Shown here piece by piece: positions 22,653 to 32,027 of a DNA stretch of 64,000 bases (position 1 is its first letter; every line of letters starts with the position of its first letter). The DNA is from Enterobacter cloacae complex sp. ECNIH7 (GTDB lineage: Bacteria > Pseudomonadota > Gammaproteobacteria > Enterobacterales > Enterobacteriaceae). Under the pieces are notes generated by a model, which saw nothing but the letters and a program-made list of their open reading frames with translations, did no database searches and was not told the DNA's origin. The stretch is from contig NZ_CP017990.1 of assembly GCF_002208095.1 (NCBI RefSeq), positions 62,001 to 126,000 on the forward strand, read 5' to 3'. The position numbers and the translations under genes are program-made.

Positions 22653-23843
22653 ATGACAGAACATATCCAGCCCACGACCAGACCGCAGACCAACGAGGTT
22701 TCACGCCCCAACTGGTCGGCCGTTTTCGCCGTGGCATTCTGCGTCGCCTGCCTGATTACCGTTGAGTTTCTGCCGGTGAGCCTGCTGACGCCGATGGCGC
22801 AGGATCTGGGCATTTCCGAAGGCGTGGCGGGGCAGTCCGTTACCGTCACCGCGTTTGTGGCGATGTTCGCCAGCCTGTTTATCACCCAGGTGATTGGCAC
22901 CATCGACCGCCGCAAGGTGGTCATCCTGTTCAGCGTTCTGCTGACGCTCTCTTGCCTGCTGGTCTCCTTTGCTGAAAGCTTCACCCTGCTGCTGCTCGGT
23001 CGCGCCTGTTTGGGGCTGGGGTTAGGCGGCTTCTGGGCGATGTCGGCCTCGCTCACCATGCGCCTGGTGCCCGCGCGGACGGTGCCAAAAGCGCTTTCCG
23101 TTATCTTCGGTGCGGTCTCTATCGCGCTGGTGATTGCCGCGCCGCTCGGCAGCTTCCTCGGCGGGATTATCGGCTGGCGTAACGTCTTCAACGCGGCGGC
23201 GGTGATGGGCCTGCTCTGCATCATTTGGGTGTGGAAAGCGCTACCGTCGTTGCCGGGCGAAGCGGCGCACCACAAACAGAACATGTTCGCGCTGCTGAAG
23301 CGCCCCGGCGTGCTGGCGGGGATGACCGCCATCTTTATGTCCTTTGCCGGGCAGTTTGCCTTCTTTACCTACATCCGCCCGGTGTTTATGACCATGGCGG
23401 GCTTTGACGTGGACGGCCTGACGCTGGTGCTGCTGAGCTTCGGTATCGCCAGCTTTGTCGGCACCTCGCTGTCGTCTCAGTTCCTGAAACGCTCCCTGAA
23501 GGTGGCGCTGGCGGGTGCGCCGCTGGTGCTGGCGGCGAGCGCGGCGGTGCTGGTGCTGTGGGGCAGCGATAAGTGGGTGGCGTCTGCCATCGCGATTATT
23601 TGGGGCTTTGCCTTTGCGCTGGTGCCGGTGGGCTGGTCGACGTGGATCACCCGCTCGCTTGCCGATCAGGCTGAAAAAGCCGGGTCGATTCAGGTGGCGG
23701 TGATCCAGCTGGCGAACACCTGCGGCGCGGCCATTGGCGGCGTGGCGCTCGACCATCTGGGGCTGACCTCACCGCTGGTGATTTCCGGTACGCTGATGCT
23801 GCTGACCGCGCTGCTGGTGGCGGGGAAGGTTAAGGCGAAGTAG
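22653..23843 (+). CDS. nepI: Purine ribonucleoside efflux pump NepI
   Basis: MFS exporter (DHA1 group) of inosine and guanosine analogues, 396 residues with twelve helices. '[38 protein letters not shown]' region opens helix 1, and '[12 protein letters not shown]'-type motif ('[23 protein letters not shown]') marks helix 4. The alignment to E. coli NepI is near collinear. Convergent with yicL across a palindromic repeat. Confidence 0.95.
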   Translation: MTEHIQPTTRPQTNEVSRPNWSAVFAVAFCVACLITVEFLPVSLLTPMAQDLGISEGVAGQSVTVTAFVAMFASLFITQVIGTIDRRKVVILFSVLLTLSCLLVSFAESFTLLLLGRACLGLGLGGFWAMSASLTMRLVPARTVPKALSVIFGAVSIALVIAAPLGSFLGGIIGWRNVFNAAAVMGLLCIIWVWKALPSLPGEAAHHKQNMFALLKRPGVLAGMTAIFMSFAGQFAFFTYIRPVFMTMAGFDVDGLTLVLLSFGIASFVGTSLSSQFLKRSLKVALAGAPLVLAASAAVLVLWGSDKWVASAIAIIWGFAFALVPVGWSTWITRSLADQAEKAGSIQVAVIQLANTCGAAIGGVALDHLGLTSPLVISGTLMLLTALLVAGKVKAK

Positions 23844-23849
23844 TGCTTT

Positions 23850-23940
23850 TCTCCCTCCCCCCATCAGGGAGAGGGGACTGCTCGGTGCTGTCTTTTCACC
23901 CTCGCCCCTTTGGGGAGAGGGCTGGGGTGAGGGGACATCA
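23850..23940. repeat. Intergenic CCCTCTCCC-type palindromic repeat (two units)
   Basis: Two imperfect inverted units: CTCCCTCCCCCCATCAGGGAGAGG-like, then CACCCTCGCCCCTTTGGGGAGAGGGCTGGGGTGAGG-like. They lie between convergent nepI and yicL. The same family recurs at 24910, 25355, 51151, 51920 and 61796. Confidence 0.8.
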
Positions 23941-23942
23941 GG

Positions 23943-24848
23943 CTACGCCGATGTCTGAACCCGTCTTCTCGAATCCATCGAAATCAGCACCACCGATGAC
24001 ACAATCAGCAGCGTCCCCAGCCAGTCCGGCAGGGTGAACGCCACGCCCAGCAAAATCACCGACAGCAGCGCGCTGCTCAGCGGCTCGGCGCAGCTCAGAA
24101 TGCTCGCCTTCGGCCCGCCGATCGTCTGTGCGCCTTTCAGATACAGGCTGAACGTCAGCGCCGTACCAATCACCACCAGATAGAAAAACGCCAGCAGCAG
24201 GCTGCCGTCAATGACGAAGGTCGTCCCGCGCCCGGCGTAGAACGGCGTCAACATCAATCCGGCAATCAACATACTCCAGCCGACAATCGGCAGCGTGCCG
24301 TAGCGGGCGATCAGCGTGGACGGATAGGTGGTGTAAAACGCCGCGGCAAACGCCGAGGCGATACCGAAGAACAACGCGGCAGGCGAGATGGAGAGCGAGG
24401 TCGGGTCGCCGTGGGTGACCAGCAGGAACGTCCCGACAAGCGAGGTCACAATCGCGGATAAAACAAACACGCCAGGGCGCTTTTTCCGCGCCAGCGCGAA
24501 CCACGCCACGATAATGGTTGGTGACAGAAACTGCAGAACGGTAGCGGTCGCGGCGTTGGATTTTTCAATCGTCAGCAGGAAGGTGAGCTGCACGGTGAGC
24601 GCGCCGACCAGCGAGAAAAACAGCAGGCTGAGGGCGTCTTTGCGATGTTTGATCACCGAGAAAATCTTGTCGCCGTGAACGAAGGAGAGCGTCAGGAGGA
24701 TCACGCCGGTAAACAGCAGGCGAACCATGGTCAGGTATGGCGAAGAAATGTGGCTTTTCTCCATGATGTACTGCGCGCAAACGCCGGAACTGCCCCATAA
24801 AACGGCGGCGATCAGGACGTTTAGCATCCCTTTACGTGTGGAACCCAT
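23943..24848 (-). CDS. yicL: EamA-family transporter YicL
   Basis: Inner-membrane DMT-superfamily protein, 301 residues with ten hydrophobic helices in two EamA repeats ('[21 protein letters not shown]' and '[27 protein letters not shown]' begin them). Substrate unknown. ATG 24848 ([11 protein letters not shown]) is the orthologous start with GGGGAGAACATGG upstream; a 24-codon upstream extension is not used. E. coli has yicL directly beside nlpA; here a beta-glucoside operon intervenes. Confidence 0.92.
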   Translation of the reverse strand: MGSTRKGMLNVLIAAVLWGSSGVCAQYIMEKSHISSPYLTMVRLLFTGVILLTLSFVHGDKIFSVIKHRKDALSLLFFSLVGALTVQLTFLLTIEKSNAATATVLQFLSPTIIVAWFALARKKRPGVFVLSAIVTSLVGTFLLVTHGDPTSLSISPAALFFGIASAFAAAFYTTYPSTLIARYGTLPIVGWSMLIAGLMLTPFYAGRGTTFVIDGSLLLAFFYLVVIGTALTFSLYLKGAQTIGGPKASILSCAEPLSSALLSVILLGVAFTLPDWLGTLLIVSSVVLISMDSRRRVQTSA

Positions 24849-24909
24849 GTTCTCCCCTGCGATGTTGTCGTTAATTCGGTCAACAGCATAGCATGGTTGT
24901 GTGTGGCCT

Positions 24910-25017
24910 GATGCCCTCACCCTGACCCTCTCCCACGGGGCTGAGGGTTCCCCATAAATAATGCCTGCACAGACGGCCCCCTCTCCCTTTGGGAGAGGGC
25001 CGGGGTGAGGGGGAACA
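24910..25017. repeat. Intergenic CCCTCTCCC-type palindromic repeat (two units)
   Basis: GCCCTCACCCTGACCCTCTC-CCACGGGGCTGAGGG and CCCCCTCTCCC-TTTGGGAGAGGGCCGGGGTGAGG units, inverted and separated by a short spacer, upstream of yicL. Same family as at 23850. Confidence 0.8.
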
Positions 25018-25059
25018 TACGGCTGTGGAGGTCATTCCGTTCACTTTATGTTCCTTGCT

Positions 25060-25345
25060 ACTCTGTAACGGCATGACTTGTGAACGTGCCAGGGCGGCTC
25101 AATCGCCGCCGCCCTAGCGACCCGGGCTCCCGGCGGTAAATCGCCGCTTCGCGGTGCCTTCGGCTTATTCCTTCCGGCTTATCGGGGACGGGCGGATGTA
25201 ACGTCCCTGTAAAGCCGCCCTCTCGGCGCATCCATGCGCCTCGCCCCGGCCTGCAGGAAACGCCTCAGCGATTTACAGCCGGACCAGGGCGTCGCTGTAC
25301 GTCATTCATTTTCCTGAAGAAACATTCGTCGCTTTCGGTAAAAAA
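25060..25345. other. GC-rich structured non-coding stretch
   Basis: No convincing gene. It contains dense inverted repeats: AGGGCGGC/GCCGCCCT (25091-25098 with 25108-25115), GGCGCAT-CC-ATGCGCC (25225-25240), and a long-range pair GTAAATCGC/GCGATTTAC (25136-25144 with 25268-25276), and it lies between two palindromic repeats. It could be a structured RNA, a repeat element or the remains of one; the sequence does not decide. Confidence 0.5.
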
Positions 25346-25354
25346 ATTACTGGG

Positions 25355-25415
25355 GCTCCCTCTCCCACGGGGAGAGGGAGCAAACACTAAAAACGGCAAC
25401 TCTCGTTGCCGTTTT
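25355..25415 (-). terminator. Palindromic repeat plus porin-operon terminator
   Basis: CTCCCTCTCCC/GGGAGAGGGAG repeat (25355-25380) is joined to an AAAACGGCAAC/GTTGCCGTTTT stem (25390-25415), which on the minus strand ends in a T run and terminates the beta-glucoside operon. A very similar composite occurs at 61796-61863. Confidence 0.85.
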
Positions 25416-25428
25416 GCTTCTACCTTGC

Positions 25429-26808
25429 TTAGAACCACGCCTCCCACATCGCGCCGACGTTGAAGTCGTCGAGGGTTTCGTCTTTGGTGTTGTTCACGCG
25501 CGCGGTGCGTTCGTTATCCACTTTGCCGCCGGTCACGTAGAAGCGCAGCATCGGGCGGAACTCCGGCCCCATGGCGATAGACATATTCTGCGACAGGGTC
25601 AGCTTCCAGCCCTTGTTGTCGCCGCCGTTATCGTAGTCAACGTGCTGCCAGCCTGCTTCCAGCCAGGTGGAGTGAACGTCGTTCCACCAGTGCATCGGAC
25701 GCACGATGGCGTTGTAGTTCTTGCGGTTGTCGGTCTTATCGCGGCTGTTGTCGTAGTCGTGGAAGGCGAGGATGTACTCCACCTGCGTGGCCTGGGTGAA
25801 TTTGTACAGCCCTTCGAAGCTGGCGTAGACCGTGGTCAGATCCTCGGTTTTGTTGAACACGCTGTTGTCCGCGTTATCGGAGTAGCGGGCAATCACCTTG
25901 TTCACGCCACTGTCGTTGGTGTGGCTAAGCACCACGCCGCCCTGCCAGGCGTTCAGACGCTCGTCGCTCTCCACCGCTTTGGAGTCAAAGCCGTAGTTAG
26001 CGTACAGCTCCATGTCGATCGGGCCGAGCTTCATGCCGTGGATTTTTGAGGTTGCGGCGTAGTTGCCTTTGTCGCCCGTGCCTGACCCGCCGGTACAGGT
26101 GATGCGCGACGGGTTGGCTTCGTCTTCCATCACTTCCGGGCTACAGGATTCCACCGCCGCGACGGCGGCCACGTCGAACTGCACGCCGCCGATGTCGAAG
26201 TTCTTCACCCCGGCGCCCTGGCCGTCGTGGTTCATCCAGAAGTAATCGTTGATGCCCTGCTGTGGACGCTGGTGGAAGTCACGACCGGCCCAGAAATAGG
26301 CGTTCGGGTTGGAGGCCATAATGTTGGTCACCCCCGCGTAGGCTTTTTTCAGGTTAACTTCGTCGCCCCAGTGGTCGATCATCACGTTAACGTCCCAGAT
26401 GGCGCCGTTTTCACCCTTAAAGGCCTTGGAGAGCTGGAATTCCCCGCCGTTGCCTTCGTTGCCCAGACGACCAATGGCCGACGCGCCGTTGTACGAGCCG
26501 TCCACCGCCACGTATTTTTGATCGGCGGCCTGGAAGTGCGCGCCGTAGCGGGCATAGCCGGTAAATTTAATCCCGAACGGGATCGCCATATCCGGAGATT
26601 GCGCCGCGCTTTGCGGCTCGGTCACCACGTCCGCTTTTTTCGCGACCGCCGCATCCATTTTAGCCTGACGTTCGGCGAGGGCTTTATCCACCGCTTTTGC
26701 CACAATGGCGTCGATTTGCTCCTGGGTGAATTCCTGCGCGAGCACGGAAATTGGGCAAAGCGCGGCGATAACCGCCATGGTTAATGGAAGTTTTTTAATC
26801 GTATTCAT
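25429..26808 (-). CDS. LamB-type carbohydrate porin with N-terminal coiled coil
   Basis: Outer-membrane sugar porin of 459 residues, last gene of the beta-glucoside operon. Signal peptide (1-25, ending SVLAQ) is followed by a predicted periplasmic coiled coil (about 28-58, 'AIVAKAVDKALAERQAKMDAAVAKK'), as in ScrY and BglH, then the maltoporin barrel beginning 'FTGYARYGAHFQ' and closing with the aromatic C-terminus 'VGAMWEAWF'. BglH (aryl-beta-glucoside porin) is the nearest known type given the operon. It is separated from the EIIA gene by 136 bp, so it may have an additional promoter. Confidence 0.88.
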   Translation of the reverse strand: MNTIKKLPLTMAVIAALCPISVLAQEFTQEQIDAIVAKAVDKALAERQAKMDAAVAKKADVVTEPQSAAQSPDMAIPFGIKFTGYARYGAHFQAADQKYVAVDGSYNGASAIGRLGNEGNGGEFQLSKAFKGENGAIWDVNVMIDHWGDEVNLKKAYAGVTNIMASNPNAYFWAGRDFHQRPQQGINDYFWMNHDGQGAGVKNFDIGGVQFDVAAVAAVESCSPEVMEDEANPSRITCTGGSGTGDKGNYAATSKIHGMKLGPIDMELYANYGFDSKAVESDERLNAWQGGVVLSHTNDSGVNKVIARYSDNADNSVFNKTEDLTTVYASFEGLYKFTQATQVEYILAFHDYDNSRDKTDNRKNYNAIVRPMHWWNDVHSTWLEAGWQHVDYDNGGDNKGWKLTLSQNMSIAMGPEFRPMLRFYVTGGKVDNERTARVNNTKDETLDDFNVGAMWEAWF

Positions 26809-26944
26809 GGTTATCTCAATATAGTTTAATTTTATTCAGACAATAACCATCCCGCTCCGATCTGACAGAGTATGTCGCTATCATCAGAACAAGTGGATCT
26901 CTATTTAGGGTACAGAGGTATTACAGTAATTATTTCGCCATGGA

Positions 26945-27253
26945 CTATCTCTGATATAAATGAATAATTTCTTCGGATAATTCACGCGCTAATAAGGAAT
27001 TCATTAAATGATCCTGCGCGTGCACCATAATTAACGTCATCGGCTGGCGGCCTTCGCCCGCATCCTGCTCGATCAGTTTGGTCTGCATCTTGTGCGCCTG
27101 GCGCGCGTAGCCGTCAGCTTCGCGCAGCAGGCTTTTGGCTTCGTCAATGTTGCCCTGGCGCGCCGCGTGCAGTGCTTCAAAGCACAGGCTGCGGGACTGT
27201 CCGGCATTGACGATAATTTCCATTACGGCTTCTTCTAATGCGATCATCATCAT
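26945..27253 (-). CDS. PTS lactose/cellobiose-type EIIA
   Basis: A 102-residue three-helix phosphocarrier of the Lac/Chb family; the phosphorylated His is H78 in 'LIMVHAQDHLMNS'. It passes phosphate to the EIIB encoded upstream. The first ATG shares its A with the TAA stop of the phospho-beta-glucosidase gene (TAATG), so translation is coupled; three consecutive ATG codons (27253, 27250, 27247) leave the exact start open. Confidence 0.92.
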   Translation of the reverse strand: MMMIALEEAVMEIIVNAGQSRSLCFEALHAARQGNIDEAKSLLREADGYARQAHKMQTKLIEQDAGEGRQPMTLIMVHAQDHLMNSLLARELSEEIIHLYQR

Positions 27254-28629
27254 TACTCTTTATCAAAACTATTATTTAACGCGGTGGCGGCAAACCACTC
27301 TCCGCTTTTCTTAATGGTGCGTTTCTGCGTCTCTAAATCGAGCTGGATAAATCCGTAGCGATTTTTATACGCGTTGCACCACGACCAGTTATCAATAAAC
27401 GTCCACATATGATAGCCAAGACAATTGCACCCTTCGCTAATACCCTTATGCAGCCAGGCTAAATGTTCGGAGATAAACTCGATGCGGTACCGATCGTTAA
27501 TCTGGCCATTTTCAATAAAGCGCTGCTCGTTTTCGACGCCCATGCCGTTTTCAGAAATAAAGCAGCGAGGGTTGCCGTAATTGTCGCGCAGGTTGACCAG
27601 AATATCGTAAATACCCGGCTCGTAGATTTCCCAGCCGCGGTACGGGTTCATCTTGCGGCCCGGCATCTCGTAGCTATCAAAGAACCACTCCGGCATAAAC
27701 GGCGCCTGCGGGTTCACCGCGGTGTCGCGACACTTCACGCGACGCGGCTGATAGTAGTTCACGCCGAGCAGGTCGATTTTCCCTTCCGCAATCAGGAAAC
27801 CGTCTTCCGGTTTACAGGCGGGTAATTGATCGCAGGATTTCAGCAGCGCGACCAGGTCCGCCGGGTATTCGCCGCGCAGGACCGGGTCGAGGAAGCTGCG
27901 GTTAAACATCAGGTCCGCGATGTGCGCCGCCTTCACGTCCGCCGGGTTCTGCGAGCGCGGGTACGACGGCGTCAGGTTCAGCACGATGCCAATCTCCCCC
28001 GCGTAATGCCCGGCGCGGTAGGCCTGCACCGCTTTCGCATGGGCCAGCACGGTGTGATACGCCACGGTTGCCGCCCGACGAAAATCCACCACGTTGGGGT
28101 AGTGGAAGTCGTACAGATAACCGCCTTCCACCGGCACGATCGGCTCGTTGAAGGTAAACCAGTGCAGCACGCGATCGCCGAACAGCTCAAAGCAAATCTG
28201 CGCATAGCGGGCGTAGGCGTCCACCACGTCGCGGTTTTCCCAGCCGCCGATCTCCTGCATCGCCATCGGCATGTCGAAATGGAACAGGGTCATAAACGGC
28301 GTGATGCCCTGTTCATTCAGCTCATCAATGACCTGATTGTAAAAATCGACCGCTTCCGGGTTCACTTCACCGATACCGTCGGGGATCAGGCGCGCCCAGC
28401 TAATCGAGGTGCGAAAGCTGTTGTGGTTCAGCTGCTTTAACAGCTGAATGTCCGTTTTCCAGTGCTGATAGAACGTGGAGGTCTGCTGCGGCCCCACGCC
28501 GTTGTGAAAACGGTTCGGCTCGCGGGCAAACCAGTAATCCCATGTGGTTTCGCCCTCTCTTGCCCCTTCGGTCTGGAGAGCGGAGCTTGCGCTGCCCCAC
28601 CAGAAGTTATCGGGAAATGCGTATTTCAT
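27253..28629 (-). CDS. 6-phospho-beta-glucosidase (GH1)
   Basis: Cytoplasmic hydrolase of PTS-imported beta-glucosides. 458 residues, one GH1 barrel: acid/base E162 in 'WFTFNEP', nucleophile E360 in 'CFISENGMG', N-terminal signature 'FPDNFWWGSASSALQTEGA', and C-terminal 'KRTIKKSGEWF', whose lysines fit the phosphate pocket of phospho-glucosidases. It lies between EIIC (17 bp) and EIIA (shared base) in a single operon. Specificity (cellobiose, arbutin, salicin or others) cannot be read. Confidence 0.92.
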   Translation of the reverse strand: MKYAFPDNFWWGSASSALQTEGAREGETTWDYWFAREPNRFHNGVGPQQTSTFYQHWKTDIQLLKQLNHNSFRTSISWARLIPDGIGEVNPEAVDFYNQVIDELNEQGITPFMTLFHFDMPMAMQEIGGWENRDVVDAYARYAQICFELFGDRVLHWFTFNEPIVPVEGGYLYDFHYPNVVDFRRAATVAYHTVLAHAKAVQAYRAGHYAGEIGIVLNLTPSYPRSQNPADVKAAHIADLMFNRSFLDPVLRGEYPADLVALLKSCDQLPACKPEDGFLIAEGKIDLLGVNYYQPRRVKCRDTAVNPQAPFMPEWFFDSYEMPGRKMNPYRGWEIYEPGIYDILVNLRDNYGNPRCFISENGMGVENEQRFIENGQINDRYRIEFISEHLAWLHKGISEGCNCLGYHMWTFIDNWSWCNAYKNRYGFIQLDLETQKRTIKKSGEWFAATALNNSFDKE

Positions 28630-28646
28630 GACTCTTCCTCTTTGAC

Positions 28647-29972
28647 TTAATTGCTGGCGGTCTCGGCGGCGCCGACGGTTGCCTGGGCCTTCTGCTCTTC
28701 GTTTTTGATGAGCGTACGCTCATAGGCGCGCAGGAACGGCAGGTACATCAGCGCGGACATCACCATACAGACCAGGCACATCACCACCGGGCTCAGCGCC
28801 CAGTTTGCTGCCCACGAAGCGCCAATCGGTGCAGGGGTGGTCCACGGGGTTAACGACACAACCTGCGCCAGCCAGCCGAGTTTGGTTGCCGCGTACGCCA
28901 GGCAGGCGTTAACCAGCGGAACGAACACGAACGGGATAAACAGCATCGGGTTCATGATGATCGGCGCGCCGAACAGGATCGGTTCGTTGATGTTAAAGAA
29001 GCTCGGCACCACGCCCATTTTGCCGATGGTACGCAGGTGGGTAACGCGGCTGCGCAGCAGCAGGAACGCCAGCGGCAGGGTGGAGCCTACGCCGCCAATC
29101 AGCAGGTAGTGATCCCAGAAGCCCTGAAGATAAACGTGCGGCAGCGCCGCGCCGGCCGCCAGCGCCGCCTGGTTTGCGGATAGGTTCGCCATCCAGAACG
29201 GGTTCATGATGCCGGTGACAATCAGCGAGCCGTGAATACCGGCGAACCAGAAGATCTGGCACAGCAGTACGGAGAGCAGAATCGCGGGCAGGGAGTCAGA
29301 CGCGGACACCAGCGGCTCCAGCAGGTGCATGATCGCCTGCGGGATGACCATTCCGGTCTGCGCTTCGATGAACAGGTTCAGCGGGTGCAGCGTACCGATC
29401 ACCACCATCACCGGGATCAGGATCTCAAACGAGCGCGCCACACCGGTTGGGACTTCCTTCGGCAGGCGAATGGTCACGTTGTTCTGCTTCAGCCACGCGT
29501 AGACGCGGGTAGCGTAAATGGCGGTGATCAGCGCGGTGAAGATGCCCTGGCCGGAGAGATACTGGGTCGAGATCTTGCCGTCGGCATACGGCGCGGCGAC
29601 CAGCAGGAAGGCCATAAAGGCCAGCAGGCCGGACATCACCGGGTCGAGGTTGAACTGACGCCCCAGGCTTGCCCCAATCCCCACCGAGATGAAGAAGGTC
29701 ATCACGCCCATGCTGAGGTTAAACGGCAGCATCAGCTGCTCGCGATAGGTCTGGGAAAAATCCAGCCAGCCGCGGGCGAAGCTGTTAGTGGTATCCGCCG
29801 AGAACGGCGGGAAGATGAACACCAGCATAAACGAGCCGATGATCATAAACGGCAGCGCGGCAGTAAAGCCGTCGCGGATGGCAATCACATACTTTTGCTG
29901 ACCCAGCTTCGCGGCCAGCGGGGTAATTGACTGCTCAATCACCGCGACCATGGATTGATATAACGAACTCAT
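28647..29972 (-). CDS. PTS cellobiose/beta-glucoside EIIC permease
   Basis: Membrane channel of the lactose/cellobiose PTS family, 441 residues with about ten helices. 'IRDGFTAALPFMIIGSFMLV' near the N-terminus and 'SFFNINEPILFGAPIIMNPMLFIPF' (NEPILFG motif, about 330) are signatures of ChbC/CelB. It partners with the separate EIIB and EIIA proteins of the same operon. Confidence 0.94.
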   Translation of the reverse strand: MSSLYQSMVAVIEQSITPLAAKLGQQKYVIAIRDGFTAALPFMIIGSFMLVFIFPPFSADTTNSFARGWLDFSQTYREQLMLPFNLSMGVMTFFISVGIGASLGRQFNLDPVMSGLLAFMAFLLVAAPYADGKISTQYLSGQGIFTALITAIYATRVYAWLKQNNVTIRLPKEVPTGVARSFEILIPVMVVIGTLHPLNLFIEAQTGMVIPQAIMHLLEPLVSASDSLPAILLSVLLCQIFWFAGIHGSLIVTGIMNPFWMANLSANQAALAAGAALPHVYLQGFWDHYLLIGGVGSTLPLAFLLLRSRVTHLRTIGKMGVVPSFFNINEPILFGAPIIMNPMLFIPFVFVPLVNACLAYAATKLGWLAQVVSLTPWTTPAPIGASWAANWALSPVVMCLVCMVMSALMYLPFLRAYERTLIKNEEQKAQATVGAAETASN

Positions 29973-29983
29973 GTGAACACCTT

Positions 29984-30298
29984 TTAGTGTGCCGCTTCGA
30001 TGAGCGACAGAGCATAGTCCAGTACTTTATCGCCACGCTGCATACCGTAGTCCATCATATCGATGGGCTGCACCGGAATGCCTTTCGTAGCCGCCTTGTC
30101 TGAGAGTGTCTGTAACATGTATTTCACTTGCGGTCCGAGAAGGACAACCTGGTATTGCGGAAACTGCGTATCAAATTCGGAAACACCGTACGCATCGATC
30201 TTCACCGGCAAACCACGTTCTTTCGCGACATCGACCATTTTGCTGACCAGCAGGCTGGTGGACATCCCGGCAGAGCAGCACAGCATAATCTTGAACAT
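29984..30298 (-). CDS. PTS cellobiose-type EIIB
   Basis: A 104-residue phosphotransfer protein, first gene of the operon. Phospho-Cys is C8 in 'MLCCSAGMSTSLLVSKM', the ChbB P-loop. I choose ATG 30298 over TTG 30304 because AGGA lies about 9 bases ahead of the ATG, while the TTG would be too close. The promoter and operator region to the divergent regulator spans 30299-30591. Confidence 0.92.
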   Translation of the reverse strand: MFKIMLCCSAGMSTSLLVSKMVDVAKERGLPVKIDAYGVSEFDTQFPQYQVVLLGPQVKYMLQTLSDKAATKGIPVQPIDMMDYGMQRGDKVLDYALSLIEAAH

Positions 30299-30353
30299 CG
30301 ACAACCATCCTCTAAATGTAAAAAGTTATTGCGAGGATGATTGGACATTATAC

Positions 30354-30510
30354 GGAAACCGGTTTCCATTCATAAAAGACAGAAGTGTGATACCCATCAA
30401 GATCCCTTACTTATGAGGCTAATTAACCGGATGTGCATCACATAATTTGGCTGTTTTGAGATCATTTTGAGTGGAAACGGAAAATCGGTTTCCATGGAAA
30501 ACGGAAACGG
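30354..30510. promoter_or_regulatory. LacI-type operators of the beta-glucoside operon
   Basis: A perfect palindrome GGAAACCGGTTTCC lies at 30354-30367. A second cluster at 30473-30510 holds GGAAACGG, CGGTTTCC, TTTCCATGGAAA (30489-30500) and GGAAACGG. These match LacI-family half-sites and lie between the divergent EIIB and regulator genes, so both operon repression and autoregulation with possible looping (about 130 bp apart) are plausible. Confidence 0.8.
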
Positions 30511-30591
30511 ATATACTCCGTTCTGGCTATAATGTGAGCCGAAGCGGTCATGGAATTTGCAGGCGCGAGGTAAGCCTGCCAGGGGAAAGAG

Positions 30592-31542
30592 ATGTCGACA
30601 ATCAATGATGTATCACGTCTTGCCGGGGTGTCTAAAGCCACGGTATCGCGAGTGTTGAGCGGGTCGCGTGGCGTTAAGGAAGCCAGCCGTCAGGCCGTAT
30701 TAAAAGCGGTGGATGAGCTGAATTACCGGCCTAACGTGATTGCCCAGTCGCTGCTGAGCCAGTCGACGGGCTGTATCGGGGTGATTTGCGCGCAGGAAAA
30801 CATTAACCAGACCACCGGTTATCTCTACGCGCTGGAAAAACAGCTCAGCCAGCATCAAAAACATCTCCTGCTGCGCTTCGCGCACAGCAAAGCGGAAGTG
30901 ATGCACGCCCTTGAAGAACTCTCCTGCGGGCTGTGCGATGACATCCTGGTGATTGGCGCCCGTTTCCCGCTGGACGTGGAAATGGAAAACGTCATTCTGG
31001 TGGACTGCATGGAGACTGATAATTCCAACAGCATCCAGTTCGATCACGCCTTTGCCGCCGAGACCGCCTGTAACTACCTCACCAGCCAGGGGCGTCGCCA
31101 GATTGCGCTGATCCATCCGCACGGCAGCGGTTTTGCCGATCAGGTGCTGCTCGGCTACAAGCACGCGCTGGAGAAAAATTTCCTGCCCTTTAATCGCAGC
31201 CTGGTCTTTATGGACGCGACCTCCTCGTCCGTTGCGCTACAGGAGCTGCTTAATAACGCCAGCACGCTGAACTTCAACGCGCTGCTGGTGGCGGATGAGC
31301 AGGAAGCCCAGCGGGTGATCCCGCAGCTGCAGGCGTTTAACAAATCGGTGCCGGACGACATCATGGTCTTTAGCCTGGCCGGATCGCTGCACCTGCCGGG
31401 TATTCCGGTGATCCCGGCGATTGAATATTCCATGGACGCGATGGCGGCGCGGATTGTGAGCTGGCTGACGGAGAAAACGCAGATGCTCGGGTCCTATGTT
31501 CTGCGCGGGGATTTGATTATTCCGGACATGCGGAAGCGTTAA
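30592..31542 (+). CDS. LacI-family regulator of the beta-glucoside operon
   Basis: Repressor of 316 residues: N-terminal helix-turn-helix ('TINDVSRLAGVSKATVSRVLSG', residues 3-24) with hinge helix, then a periplasmic-binding-protein-like ligand domain. AscG/CelR-type. Divergent from the PTS operon with strong palindromic operators between, so direct control is a safe inference; the ligand is not visible. Confidence 0.92.
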   Translation: MSTINDVSRLAGVSKATVSRVLSGSRGVKEASRQAVLKAVDELNYRPNVIAQSLLSQSTGCIGVICAQENINQTTGYLYALEKQLSQHQKHLLLRFAHSKAEVMHALEELSCGLCDDILVIGARFPLDVEMENVILVDCMETDNSNSIQFDHAFAAETACNYLTSQGRRQIALIHPHGSGFADQVLLGYKHALEKNFLPFNRSLVFMDATSSSVALQELLNNASTLNFNALLVADEQEAQRVIPQLQAFNKSVPDDIMVFSLAGSLHLPGIPVIPAIEYSMDAMAARIVSWLTEKTQMLGSYVLRGDLIIPDMRKR

Positions 31543-31555
31543 AAATGTTTTCCAG

Positions 31556-31581
31556 GCCGGGTAAGCGCAGCGCCACCCGGC
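31556..31581. repeat. REP unit
   Basis: GCCGGGTAAGCGCAG...CACCCGGC palindromic unit between convergent genes; typical enterobacterial REP sequence. Confidence 0.85.
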
Positions 31582-31587
31582 GGGAAC

Positions 31588-31884
31588 TCAATAATCTTCC
31601 ATACAATCCACTTGACCAATCGCCCCCCAGTAGGCATCCAGGTTGTCGCGCTTAACGGCGGTGATGGCATTTTTGATCAGCAGCTGATTGGCCTCGGACG
31701 ACAAAATCATCTCCTGCCAGGCTTTATCGCTCTGCTTTTTCTGTGGCGTACAGGTTTTCTTAATATCTTTAAGGACCTGCTGCTTTATTTGCGCCTCTTT
31801 CGCGGGGTCATCCTTTTCCTGAGCATGGACAAACGCGGCGAAGAGCAGACAAACCAGCAGGCAGACCAGGTGCGCAGCTTTCAT
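31588..31884 (-). CDS. yicS: Periplasmic protein YicS
   Basis: A 98-residue protein with a signal peptide (MKAAHLVCLLVCLLFAAFVHA) and two cysteines ('KKTCTPQ', 'GQVDCMEDY') likely forming a disulfide. Function unknown. ATG 31884 is preferred over an ATG eight codons upstream because it has AGGGGG ahead of it and matches the size of E. coli YicS, which also neighbours nlpA. The final 'YWGAIGQVDC' resembles the E. coli ending. Confidence 0.82.
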   Translation of the reverse strand: MKAAHLVCLLVCLLFAAFVHAQEKDDPAKEAQIKQQVLKDIKKTCTPQKKQSDKAWQEMILSSEANQLLIKNAITAVKRDNLDAYWGAIGQVDCMEDY

Positions 31885-32027
31885 CAACAACCCCCTTTTA
31901 GAAGTCACATGCTTCCCATGAAATATATCGTTACATTCAGTGTAGCGACGCCAGCCGAAAGTATGAATTTTCTCCAGGAGATCTGTGTGAGATAGTGAAG
32001 CGGCACAGATAACAAGGAGATAAAAAT

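Noticed and set aside
24880..25074. Short frames across the palindromic repeats
   Set aside because: They translate the repeat units (PSPRGRG-like peptides), a common artefact.
30418..30470. Possible CRP site upstream of the LacI-type regulator (TGTGCATCACA-like at about 30431)
   Set aside because: The spacing between the half-sites does not fit the TGTGA-N6-TCACA consensus, so I do not call it.
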